A stretch of DNA of 64,000 nt. Source: Gnetum montanum. Lineage: Eukaryota > Streptophyta > Gnetopsida > Gnetales > Gnetaceae. This document shows, in pieces, positions 25,021 to 35,999 of the stretch (position 1 is its first letter; each line of letters starts with the position of its first letter). The stretch covers positions 38,157 through 102,156 of the forward strand of contig MNCI01002654.1 of NCBI GenBank assembly GCA_015680685.1, given 5' to 3'. The notes beneath the pieces are model-generated. The model was not told the DNA's origin, made no database searches, and worked only from the letters and a program-made list of their open reading frames with translations. A program made the translations under genes and the position numbers.

Positions 25021-26551
25021 TGTTGCGATTGAAAACTTGGGTTGATGGAAAAATCAAAAATCCTCAATGTAGTAGTTCCTCAACTCGTGAATTGCCATGG
25101 CCTTTAGGGAAAAAATGGGATTTGGGATGCCTTGCCTAATTTTGTAGATCAACTAGGGATTTACGGAATGCAAAGTGTGATGAAGAAAATGAAAAAATAA
25201 TAGTAGATTTGAATAATGCACAGCTAATAAACAAATGTATTTTTTACACAAATCCCAAAACTTAAAAATTTATTAAAAAAAATAAAGAATAAGTTAGAGA
25301 AAATGTATACAAATGGTGCTTGAATGAGTAGCTAAAGGGGGGTTCACTAGTGTAGGAGTTCAAAGCCCATTGAAGTTGATGCAATCTGCTCTATGATTTG
25401 GGTGCTAAGCCACTCCTAATGCTTTCAAACATTCCTCAACTACAATATCAGATCTGTAATGTTGGCTATGGTGGGGGTTGAGAAGTATGAAAAGTCTAAG
25501 CTAGTCAAATGCTCTACATTGGAAGTTGGGAATCCCAAAAGTGCAATGTAAATCTTGAAAATTCACAAAACCAAAGGTTGTTATGAGGCCACAAGGTCAT
25601 AGGATGTTTACATTGGGTTCAAGAGGATATGCATGTGGAACCTTGTAAAAAATCTTGAGTGCTTGAGAATGCCCAAGTGTAAAACTGTGAACAATTTTGT
25701 GTGCAAAAGTGTGTGTATGCCAATGGTCTTGAATTGCAAAAAAGTGTGGAAACTAGAGAAAATTGTTGAATTGACAAAGTGTGTATAACTAAAAAAGTGT
25801 TAAACTTATAAATGATGCTTCAGGTTGGCTTTTATAGGTTCTTTGGGCCATGAATGGTGTTGTAAAATGGCTATCAAATTTAGGTGAGAGGGGTGCCCAA
25901 ATTTTGGGGGTTACTATACATTATAAGTGTTTCCTCCCATGGCCATTCCATTGACTATAAATAGTAACTAGGGCATACCTTCCACACTAGAGATGAATCT
26001 TCCATGCTGAGCTCTCCATCATGCTTGTTGAAGTGGCTAGTCAATGTTGAAGTGCATGAAGTTTTGAAATTTGGCTATTGTGGCTTCCACACTGGGAGAT
26101 GCAATTTTCCATACTAAGGGGGGAAGGTTTCCATGCTGAGGGAGAAAGGTTTTTATGTGATGCATGTATTCTACATGTTGAAGGGAGAAAGTTTTCAAAA
26201 CCCCCACCATTCCACATTGGGGGTAAGTGAGATTTACCGCTTACATGTGTTTATAGCATAGAAAAGTATATACCACCAATAAAACCCATAAAATTGCCTT
26301 TTTTGGCATTCCAAAAGGCATTTCGACCCCTCCAAGCCCAAATATAGACATGAGGTGACCCTTTTTCACTTGGTAAATGAGGCTTTGACCACTTATAAGG
26401 CTTTTTTAGCCCCAAAAATATAAAGTATGTGAAATTGTCCACTATGGGTTACAATCTTCATATTTACAATGAAGTTTTGCCTTGAGTTTCATGGGGTGAA
26501 AGCTATATTATGAAAGTTGGCTATAACATGCAAACTATTGTGGTGTTTTTA
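25021..26551 (-). repeat. 3' LTR of T1
   Basis: It starts TGTTGCG and ends GTTTTTA, the latter decayed from CA. It pairs by sequence with the T2 LTR (39987-41644) and inversely with the T0 LTR (18537-about 19985). The right half is dense in CATGCTGAGGG/CCACACTGGG variants (25970-26225). Reading from the internal side on the - strand, it is preceded by the purine run AAAGAGGGGCC. Confidence 0.8.
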
Positions 26552-26829
26552 ATGGCCCCTCTTTGTTGGTGTTTGGAGGATTGGCTAGAGAGACATCAAC
26601 AAGTAATACAAAACATCACTACATATCATAACACAACAATGGATATAGGTCACATAAGAATCAAGATATCCAGGTCACCAAAGTTGCTAGTTTAAGGCCA
26701 TGGTGGGCCATGGTACTAGTGTATGGCGATGGTAGGCTATGTTGCTAGTTTAAGGTTGTAGTAGACCATTAAAAGTAGGCTCACTTATTGGTGATTATTG
26801 ACTACATGTAGTATGTCTTTAGATAGGAA
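26552..26829 (-). other. T1 spacer between integrase and 3' LTR
   Basis: Non-coding. It holds the purine run (- strand AAAGAGGGGCC) next to the LTR, a decayed copy of the inverted repeat seen intact at 41653-41698, and GGCCATGGTGGGCCATGGTACTAG-type repeats (26695-26760). Confidence 0.55.
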
Positions 26830-27880
26830 TGATTGACCAGATTGATCAACTTGTTCGCATCCATGTCAACTATTCTAAATGCACCATTTCCATAAGCTCT
26901 ACTGATAAGGAAGGGCCCTTCCTAGCTAATTAAGAATTTATCCACATGCTCATAGATGACTTTGAGAACTAGGTCCTCCTCTTTGATTTTTTGCATGATC
27001 AAGTCATGGTAATGATGTTGCTTCTAGATCTCTTGATAGTGCTTAATGTGAGCAAGTGCTTGCATACATTGCTCCTCCATTGAATCTAGGGCTACTGTTT
27101 GCAATTCCTTGTTCTACTTGTCATTAATAAAGTACTTCAAGGCTACCCAGAGTAATGGCACTTGCAATTCAAGAGGTAAAATAGCTTTAGAACCATAAAC
27201 CATGCTATAAAGGATCATATCGATTATCATGTGATAGATTGTTCTATATGCCCATAGTGCATGGACATGCCACTCATGTGACTTGCATTTGCTTTTGTTG
27301 AGCATATTTTTGAATAAATTGATGATGGTATTATGACTTGCCTATGCTTGTCCATTGGCTTGAGAGTAATAGGGCAATAAGAAAGAATGCTTAATAACTA
27401 AGTTTTCATAGTAATATTCTGTTTCATGACTACTAAATTGTAATCCATTGCCTATAATTATGGTCATGGCCATGCCAAAATGAGATACAATGTTATCTAG
27501 GATGAATTTTCAAACTTTCTCGAATGTAGTCTTCCTTAGGGCAATAGCCTCTACCCACTTAGTAAAGTATTTGGTTATAATGATGATGAAGCTATGCCCT
27601 GTGGAAGACTTAGTCATTATGGGTCTAATGACATCCAACCCCTATCATTGAAACAACCATGTTATTTGAGTGGTGTGCAACTTAGTTGGTGATACATGTA
27701 TAAGATTGCTACATTGTTGGCATGTGTTACACTACTTAACCTTCTGCAGGTAGGAATTTTTCATATGGGGTTAATAGTACCCTAACGATATAATTTTAGT
27801 GGTCATAGCTCTTGGTCCTATATGTCCTCCACAAACATCCTTGTGAACCTCCTCTAGTACTATTCTGGCTTTGGATCTAC
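26830..27880 (-). pseudogene. T1 integrase
   Basis: Integrase inserts element cDNA into chromosomes. The - strand shows the zinc-binding HHCC region (VCGGHIGPRAMTTKII, then CNTCQQC) at about 27870-27690. The catalytic core follows (FIIIITKYFTKWVEAIALRK). The position of the second acidic residue reads TIIIGNGLQF. The C-terminal side reads VHALWAYRTI and YGSKAILPLEL (27114-27305). Several stops interrupt it. T2's integrase at 41900-43000 is a paralogue. Confidence 0.8.
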
Positions 27881-28729
27881 CTAAGAACTTTAGGAGTATG
27901 CCATCATAGGATCGTCGACATAAGGTGTTATCACCTATGATGACATACTACTTTGATCACTTATGTATAACGTCCATCTAAGTAGTGGTCAGGCCTTGTG
28001 GGAATTTTCCATGCATAATGTAAATTTTGATATCATCATACCACTCCTTGGGAGGAGAAATATGAATGAAGGTGATAAAGATATCCTCAATGTTTTATGT
28101 AATGGAAGTAGCATAGTCCATGGTTAAGGTGGGTAACTTGCTAAATACATATGATGTCACACTAAGGGATAATGTTGCAATTGCATCTACTATGGAATTT
28201 TCATTTCAAGGTATGTGTTGGATATCAACATTTGTGAATTGTTGTAACAATTGCTTCCCTAGGTCATAGTAAAGTTGTGAATCACAGTGTAAGTGCTTAA
28301 CTTTGCATGCATAGAATTTAGTTACTTGGTTAACCACGAGTTGCGAATCACCTTTCATCACTAAGCATCTAATTACTAGGTCATAAGCTACTATCATCCC
28401 TCTAATTAAACCTTCATACTCTACTATTTTGTTGGTATGGGAACTCAAAATGATTGGTGAAGGATTAGATTTCACCAAATGGAAATGTTATGATGGCAGT
28501 AACATTGATCCCATGGGCAGTTGAAGATCCATCCAAGTTCATGATTACCTCATAATTTTTAGACACTTGGTTAACTTTGTTAATGTGTTCATTAGTGAAT
28601 TTAGGATCTATAGCTACTTAGTCATCAATAGGTAAAAATATGAGTTGTATGTCTATAGCTTGAACTTTTGTTGAGATTGAAGGATGTAATGGAGGTTGAA
28701 CTCCATAGTTATGGCTTTCCATTGGGCTA
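27881..28729 (-). pseudogene. T1 RNase H, C-terminal part
   Basis: 28206-28478 reads YEGLIRGMIVAYDL then VMKGDSQLVVNQV, typical of the second RNase H type found in Tat elements. The N-terminal half of the RNase H region lies beyond the Athila insertion at 38789-39160. The junction is marked by the 5-bp target duplication TATGA (28730-28734) and TACGA (38784-38788). The matching uninterrupted sequence is in T2 at about 50620-50680. Confidence 0.8.
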
Positions 28730-28739
28730 TATGATGATG

Positions 28740-28915
28740 AGAGTGGTTACTCTAGTGGTGACTCTAGTAGTTATTCTAATTATTAGAGCAATTACTCTAG
28801 TGGTTACTCTAGCAGTTACTCTAGTAGTTATTCTAATTATTAGAGTGGTTACTCTACTGATTACTTTAGTAGTTATTCTAATTATTAGAGCAGTTACTCT
28901 AATTATTAGGGTAGT
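28740..28915 (+). repeat. LTR minisatellite next to the TATA box
   Basis: Variants of GGTTACTCTAGTAGTTATTC and TAATTATTAGAGT, together about 33 bp, repeat several times just upstream of the TATA box. The 3' LTR has a shorter array (37910-38010). Reading frames on both strands here are translations of the repeat and not genes. Confidence 0.85.
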
Positions 28916-28927
28916 TTCTCCCAAGCC

Positions 28928-28935
28928 TATAAATA
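28928..28935 (+). promoter_or_regulatory. TATA box of Athila 5' LTR
   Basis: TATAAATA in CCTATAAATACAATG. The same box is at 38024-38031 in the 3' LTR. The polyadenylation signal AATAAA follows 175 bp downstream, giving a normal U3-R order. Confidence 0.7.
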
Positions 28936-29102
28936 CAATGCCCAGGCTCACAATTGGGAAGAAATCTTTTAGTAGTCAAGTAGAGAAACTCTTGTAGTCT
29001 ATTTGAAAGTTAGAGTACTTTCCAAGTGCCCATCATAGGAGGTCTAAGTGTGGATAGATTTTTTTTCGAGCATTGTGTGCTTAAGCACACCTTGTGTATG
29101 GA

Positions 29103-29108
29103 AATAAA
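29103..29108 (+). terminator. LTR polyadenylation signal
   Basis: AATAAA downstream of the TATA box in the 5' LTR. The matching signal in the 3' LTR, at 38199-38204, would be the one that ends the element transcript. Confidence 0.55.
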
Positions 29109-29691
29109 GATGAGATCTTTGAATCATCTTTGCAGCACTTGAGATTTTTTTTCTTACACATTTCTTTTATTTTATTTTTTATGCATTTATTTTATTTTAT
29201 TTTATGCACTTTACATTTTTTTTATTAGCATAGGAATTCATTTTGATCAATTAAGAAAATCGTTAAACTACACAAGCACAACCACTTTGAGCATGCATGT
29301 AACGCTTGGTAACCCAGTAACGATTAGCATTTGGTAATCCTAGCAGTGTTGCACTAGCTTAGGATGTGTACGGTAAGTGGGAATGAATGTTGGTGTTATG
29401 ATTAGTTAGAAGTTAGTTGATGAGTAGTTAAGTTAAATTAGTCACTTAGTTACCTCTCTCCTTCCCTACTAGCATAGGACATAAAATAATAAAAGCTATA
29501 AAAATCATATGCCTCAAGCTTACTTAACCATATAATCATGACATATAGGTAAGCTTGGGAAGATAATGATCAACCAACCCATCCTTTTTCCACAAGGGTG
29601 CATAAGCACTTAGTCCTTGGAATTCGATTGGATTGTGCATGAAATGCTTGTATTCGTATGGTTGAGCATAGGGGTACCTCACCGCTCATCA

Positions 29692-29710
29692 TTGGTGTCA
29701 TTACCAGGGA
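29692..29710 (+). promoter_or_regulatory. Decayed Athila/Tat-type primer-binding site
   Basis: TTGGTGTCATTACCAGGGAC follows directly after the 5' LTR. The element superclade commonly carries TGGCGCCGTTGCCGGGGAC here. The two differ at five positions, all C-to-T or G-to-A, and three of them lie in CpG of the common form. This fits loss of methylated cytosines. Confidence 0.75.
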
Positions 29711-29827
29711 CATAGTTGTTTGTGCGCTAACTAAAACATAGGAAATGATTAATATCATTGGAACAAACCCTTAGGATTGGTTGAGAAAATAATAAATAAC
29801 AATACATTGCACACTGAATAGACAAGT

Positions 29828-31692
29828 ATGTCTCCTTCTTGATACAAAAGTGCGTCATCACCTAGGTCTGAAATAGGAAACAGTCAACAACGTAATACAC
29901 ATGACATTGATCTGCTAGTTCCTCAACAAGTTCGAGTGGTATATATTCATCCTGATGAGTATATACCAAACTTCACCTTTATCCTCCATCAAGACAAACA
30001 ACTACGTTGGAAAGACTTAGAAGGTAACATAGTATTACCTCCCGATTGTTCAGTCCTGAGCATGCCTCTTCGTGCTCTCACACGAATTGGCATGCCACAC
30101 TTACACACAGAATATGTTGTGAAAGACCATGAATCAAGAAAATACCATCCCACATAGGCACAACGTCAAAGTTACTTGCAACAGGATAGACATCATAAGT
30201 CTTTGAAGGGTAAGTGGTCCCAGGATGCCCCACATGTCTTAAGAGAAAATGAGGATGGTGAACCTACCTCAGGCAATTATTGACACAATGATGTTCCTCC
30301 CCTTGACTTTGTCCAAGGGGTTGTGTATTAGAACCTTCATTCCACTATTCATAACCCAGGTTTTGATACCCATGAGCACAAAGGATCTAAAAAAGGGACA
30401 CAAACTCATGATAAAGATGGACATTTTGATCGCAATAGTGATCGAGGCTAAGACCGCATAAGAGAAGGTAGGAGACACTATCATGATGATGGTTCTCCTT
30501 CTTATTCACCTTCATCATCTACTTCACCCTCTCCTTCAATATCTGGACATGGCCATAAAGAAAAAGACCATGGGGATAAAGGTAGGCAAAGTGAAAGTCA
30601 TAGATGAAACAACCAAGAAAGGGAATGAGGGCACTCTAGAGAGTCACGACATAGAAGAAGGAAGAGTAGGGAACAACATAGGCATCATAGACGTCATGGA
30701 AAAGACGATCACGATGAACCACTCTTTGCTACTTGAAGTATGTTGGACATAACTAAGGCTATTAGAATTCCAACAAGGCATTAGAAAGATTATAAGATCA
30801 AGAGATTAGATATGAATAACATACCTTGATTTGAAGGGGGATACAATGTTGATCCTTAGAATAATTTACAAGCATTCCATGATGCATGTGCCTTAAAGAT
30901 CATAGAGAACAAATGGTAAAAACTTAAGTTGTTCCCATGGACATTAGTTAAAGAAGTAGAAAGCTGGTACCAGTCTTTAGAATCAGAATCCATTCGTAGG
31001 TGGAGTACTATGTTATAACTATTTAATGAAAAGTACCAAATGTACTCCCAAGTGTTAAGTTGCAAAAGCAAATCCAAGGCTAGAAACAAGAAGGACATGA
31101 ACCCTTGGATGCTGCCATGGGCCGATGCTATGCATTGTTACATCATTGTTCTAGCCATGGTTATTCACAAAGGGTTCAATTGTACCATCTAGTGGATGGT
31201 CTTAGGCATGAAACGAGAAGAACCCTTGGGACTTTTGCCCAAGGGAGACTATCTGAGCTTAGGTCCCATCAAATTCAAAGACTATTGGAGCAAGTTTCTA
31301 ATGAAGAAGGTGAGCTATAGAATAGAAAAAGTGTGGAAGAGTATAACCAAGATCCTTCCCTTCGAAAGAGGGGAGTAAGATTTTGTGAGGATGAAGAAAA
31401 GTCACCACTCGAAGAGATTATGAATAGGAGAACTTTTCCTATCCAAAAGATGACATCAAAATTTTTGGTAAAGGTAGAACAAATGTGGAATTCCCTAAAC
31501 AATAGACTTCAAAATATTTTTAAAATAGTAGAGGAACCTAGAGAGGAAGGTAGTGAGAAAAGAAACAAGAAAGAGGCTAAACATGCACATAGCAAGGGTA
31601 AGGGAAAAGTTGCCATCATTGAAGAGGTTGTGGATTCGGAAAAAGATAATGATAGTGGATGTGAGATATGTCAATATCACCATCCTAAGTGA
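29828..31692 (+). pseudogene. gag: Athila-like gag
   Basis: The probable start is ATG at 29828 (MSPS, then a stop at codon 5). The frame continues through VRVVYIHPDEYIPNF and LRWKDLEGNIVLPPD. The gag core is at 30840-31310: NLQAFHDACALKIIE, ESWYQSLESESI, and LYHLVDGLRHETRRTLGTFA. A charged C-terminal stretch (31333-31692) reads KGKGKVAIIEEVVDSEKDND and then CEICQYHHPK. Stops and frame changes occur throughout. Family length and order fit Athila gag. Confidence 0.8.
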
Positions 31693-32379
31693 TTTTTCCC
31701 TGTAATCTCACATTTGCAGGAGTTTGAGGTTTATGCACTCAACCCAAGATTAAACAAAAGGCAAACACCCTGAAGGTTACCTTATCCTCAAGGTAACCAA
31801 AGGTAGTTCCACCAACCCCTAACATATTATCTTAGTGAAACTCCACCACAACCGATTAAGCAATATCAATAGTGGTAGCACCCATAATCATGGGGAATGC
31901 CACCACCAAGGCAACAATATCCTTACTAGCAACCTGACCCATATGGATATTACGTGTAGCAACCAATCTCCCCACATGAATCTACTAGTCACATCACTCA
32001 TCAACCTGACTACCAAGCCCACAAGTATTATGGGGCTCTCTCTTCTAGAGGTGATATTCTGCAAGCATATCATCCTTCTCATCTGGCTACATCTCTTCCA
32101 CCAATAGCTTCACTACCACCTACTCCCGTGATGCAAGATGAAATCCTTGCTCAACCGCAACAACATATTGCCATGAGGGCTATTAACTCTCAACCTACTA
32201 TTGGTTCCAACAACCACATGAAGAGAAGACCTTTCTTTAGAACTAATAGTTCATCCAAGCCCTTGCAATCGCAAGTGGCTAATTCCTTAGATGCCTCAGT
32301 ATCAATCAAAACTTTAGAGTTCCCTTCAACCCAATCACCACACTCAACACATATGGTCATGCTAACAAATGCCATCACT

Positions 32380-32960
32380 GATTAGATCAAAGTTGGCCAC
32401 CTTCCTAGAAAATTTTCCGATCTTGGGAGTCCTTTGATATACTTAAAAATCGTTGGAAATGCACTGTGCAAGGCTCTTTTGGATTCAAGTTCCAATGTCA
32501 ACTTGACTTCTCAAGAAATGTACAAGGCCTGGAACCTGCCTCCAATGAAAAAGAGCAACATCAATCTAAAGTTGGTCGACTAGTCCATCACTATTCCATT
32601 GGGACTAGTGGAAGACATTGTTACCATTGTTTGTGGGTGGTCGTACGTAGCTAACTTCCTAGTGATTTAGGTAAACAATTGTAAGGGGGACTTCTCAATC
32701 ATAATGGGAAGAGCATGGCTAAGCACCATCGATGCACAGCTAGGAATCCATGATCTTTCCCTAGAAATATCCAAGGAAAATACATTTGGAAAGATCGAGA
32801 AGAAGAAACTTTTGTGCATTGCATACAGTGACACAGGGTCTAATTGCATGAAAAAGTCATGGTTTATGCAAAGTTTAGCATTTCCTACATGCAATCAGTA
32901 TGCACAAGTAATTACCATACAAAGATGCTTGTATGTAGTAGCCACATGACAAGAAGATAC
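32380..32960 (+). pseudogene. Athila-like aspartic protease
   Basis: Processes gag-pol. Visible are KALLDSSSNVNLTSQEMYKA, MKKSNINLKLVD, PLGLVEDIVTIVCG and FSIIMGRAWLSTIDA, the usual order in this lineage. The active-site loop is LDSSSN rather than the usual D-S-G: the aspartate remains but the glycine is lost. The frame is broken. It sits between gag and RT. Confidence 0.75.
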
Positions 32961-33069
32961 CTAATGGCTGGTAGCTGATCAAGAAAGCAGTTCACTCATA
33001 TGCATGGAACCAACTGAGGGTTTGAATTTTTCTTACATCGATAGCATAGACGCATTAGAGTAAGTCCAC

Positions 33070-34210
33070 TACCAACTTCCAAGTCTTAACCTTCAAAATA
33101 TCAACTGGGGGAAGTTGGAAATCCCTAAGAAATTTAAACAGGAGCCCCTCAAGCTGAAACCATTTCCCACTGGTATGGAATACACGTTCCTTAAAAATGA
33201 AAAATCGATATTTATCAATGCTAAGCTTGCTCCTCAACAGAAAGAAGAACTACTGAAGGTAATAAATATATGGTTGGAAGCCTTTTCTTGGTCATATCCC
33301 GAATTAACTAGAATAGATCCTAGGATGTGCCAGCATAGAATTTACACTAACCCCTCCATGAAGCCTTGAAGACAATTGTAGAGGCGATTGAACCCTAAGC
33401 TAAAGCAAGTAGTTAAGGAAGAAATCAAAAAGATTCTCAAGGCTAGGTTCATATACCCCATTGCTGATAGTGAATGGGTTAGCCCCTTAGTTATTATGCC
33501 TAAAAAGGAAGGAAAATGGAGGGTGTGCATAGATTTTAGGCTACTAAATATGACAACATTCAAAGATCACTTTCCATTGCCATTTGTTGATCAAGTCTTA
33601 GAAACCATCGCAAGGCATCGCTATTACAACTTTTTTGATGGATATAGCAGATATAACCAAATACAAATAGCCCTAGAAGACCAAGCCAAGACTATGTTCA
33701 CCAATCCTTGGAGAATGTTTTTATACAAATAGATGTCGTTTGGCTTGTGCAATGTCCTTGCAACATTTCAACAACTAGTTCTAAGCATATTCCAACAGCA
33801 GATAGGGAATGACATGGAGGTCTTTATGGACGAATTCTCCACATATGGAGAAAAATTTGATAAAGCCTTGGACTGGTTGGAGTAAGTGTTAAAAAGATGT
33901 GTAGAAACCAATTTTAGGCTCAGCTTGCAGAAAAGCCATTTGATAGTCCAAGAAGGTGTAGTAATAGGGTACAAAATCTCACACATAGGGACAGAGGTAG
34001 ACCCTGAGAAAATTAAAATTATCCAAGGAATTACTTGTCAACCAGAAACTGTCAAAGATGTTCAGTCATTTCTTGGACATACTAGCTACTATAGGAGATT
34101 TATTGAGAACTTTTCAAAGGTTTCCAAACCATTAGTAAAATTAACGAAAAGGGACATATCTTTTGAGTGGACCAAGGAATGTGATTTATATTTCCAAACT
34201 CTGAAATAGA
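33070..34210 (+). pseudogene. Athila-like reverse transcriptase
   Basis: Copies element RNA into DNA. Motifs in order: WVSPLVIMPKKEGKWRVCID and FRLLNMTTFKDHFPLPFVDQ (33475-33600), FFDGYSRYNQIQIA (motif A), MSFGLCNVLATFQ (motif B) and EVFMDEFSTYGE (motif C). The second catalytic aspartate of motif C reads glutamate (MDEF). The later part reads SFLGHTSYYRRFIENFSKVS (34065-34130). Two stops lie in the core, near 33732 and 33884. Confidence 0.88.
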
Positions 34211-34620
34211 AGCTAGTAGAAACACCCATTCTACAAGCTCTTGAATGGTCCAAACCATTCCATATCATCACTGACATATCCAACTATGCTTTAGGAGCTA
34301 TACTTACACAGTTAGATGACCAAAACCATCCTTATTACATCCACTATGCAAGTAGAAGTATCACTAGTGCACAACTTAACTACACTACCATAGAGAAAGA
34401 ATTAATGGCTGTAGTGTTTGCACTAGAAAAGTTTAGATACTATTTATTGAGATATAAAGTATATATACATATAGATCATAGTGCAATCCGGTTTCTCATG
34501 AATAAGCCAATGGTAAGCCCTCGTATCATATGATGGCTTATAATCTTACAAGAGTTCGATTTAATGATGATTGATCACAAGGGCACTGAGAATGTTGTTG
34601 CTAATCATTTATCTCAGTTG
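34211..34620 (+). pseudogene. Athila-like RNase H
   Basis: Degrades RNA of the RNA-DNA hybrid. Visible are FHIITDISNYALGAILTQ (first catalytic aspartate kept), YASRSITSAQLNYTTIEKEL, MAVVFALEKFRYYLL and IDHSAIRFLM, then DHKGTENVVANHLSQL. It is continuous with the RT except for a stop at 34209. One further stop lies near 34532. Confidence 0.85.
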
Positions 34621-34799
34621 CAATGGAATAACAAAGAGGATGAGTATCCAATTTCTAATCATTTCCCTGATGAATTCCTCTTTGCTGGTGTAGTGAATAA
34701 TCAATCACCCATGGAGACAAAATGGTATAGTAGCATTCTTACCTATCTCCTCACCAAAAAAACACCACAGGAGTTAAACCTTAAGAAGAAACAACAATT

Positions 34800-35960
34800 T
34801 CTTCACTGAGCTAAGTACTTTATGGAGATCACTGGGCAACTTTACAAATTATGTCTCGATGGCTTGGTTCGATGGTGTGTTCCTGATATAGATTAATTGC
34901 GAGTTCTTTAAGATTCTCATGAGGGTCCTTGTGGTGGTCATTACGTTGGGAGATGAATGACCATCAAGATTCTACTTGAAGGATAGTATTGGCCTACATT
35001 ATTTTAGCACACCCATCATTTCATCCAATGTTGTGAGCTCTGTCAATGTGATGGGGGAACGACTACTAGAATGGAGGGTCTGCAACCATGGATTCAACCA
35101 TTAGAAAACTTAGACATTTGGGGAATTGATTTTATGGGGCTGATTACACCAATGTCCAATGAAAAATATTATATTATTATTTTTCTTAATTACTTAACAA
35201 AATGGACCAAAGTAGCTACTGTTAAAGATTGTGTATCATCTACAGCTACATGATTTGTTCAACAACAAATCATAAATAGGATTGGTATGTCATGTGCACT
35301 TATTTCAGACAATGGTACACACTTCATAGATGCAACATTTTGAAAATTAATGCAATGCTTAAGGGTTGAGCATAAATTGACTACACCATACCACACCCAA
35401 GTGAACGGTTAAGTAGAAGTCACCAACAGGCAGATTACGGAGATATTGATAAGAACCATTAGCAAGTTTAGGCAAGACTAGAGCACTAAACTAAATGATT
35501 GTCTTTGGGCATACCGCTCCACATGGAAACTCCCTACAAGCTACTCTCCTATGAGTTAGTGTATGGTAAATTACCAACGCTTCCCATTCAAACTGAGCTC
35601 TGTACACTATCCATGGCATGTGAATTCAACCTTTACCTTGATCTCACATAGAAACAATGATCAGTATCCCTTAACTTGCTAGATGAAAAATTATTAACTA
35701 TTCTATCATCTAATGAATTGCACAAGGCCTTCAATAAACAACATCATGACATAAGAATTAGGAAAGTTGAATATCAGCCAGGAGATAAGGTTCTCTACTA
35801 GAATCCCATACATGAGCCACAATGTACTAAATTTCAAACACTGTGGAAAGGACCTTATATTATTTATGCAACTTTTCCTTTAGGGGCCATGACAATATAC
35901 AAACCTGAGAGCTTGGATAAAAAAATTTTGGTCAACGTGCAACAAATCAAACCTTTCCAG
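34800..35960 (+). pseudogene. Athila-like integrase
   Basis: The HHCC region is at about 34910-35050 (HEGPCGGHYVGR, CELCQCDGG). The core begins ENLDIWGIDFMGL (35107) with the first acidic residue, followed by ALISDNGTHF near 35297 and TTPYHTQVNG near 35380. The C-terminal side reads NDCLWAYRS near 35490. At least five stops occur. It is followed by non-coding sequence, not by another domain. Confidence 0.85.
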
Positions 35961-35999
35961 GAGCTTAGGATAGCTAGTACACATGCTACCTCTCTTGAT

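Larger units (their letters stand above)
28735..29691 (+). repeat. 5' LTR of Athila-like element
   Basis: It starts TGATGAGAG and ends CTCATCA, 957 bp. It contains a minisatellite (28740-28915), a TATA box (28928-28935) and AATAAA (29103-29108). It is longer than the 3' LTR mainly because of extra minisatellite units. Confidence 0.93.

Noticed and set aside
28740-28915. Regular short repeats that could suggest a CRISPR array
   Set aside because: Units are contiguous and diverged with no unique spacers, and they lie in a plant LTR beside a TATA box.
28668-28997. Open frames on both strands (109 and 74 codons) of valine/isoleucine/threonine repeats
   Set aside because: They are translations of the LTR minisatellite, open because the repeat lacks stops, and vary with repeat number between the two LTRs.
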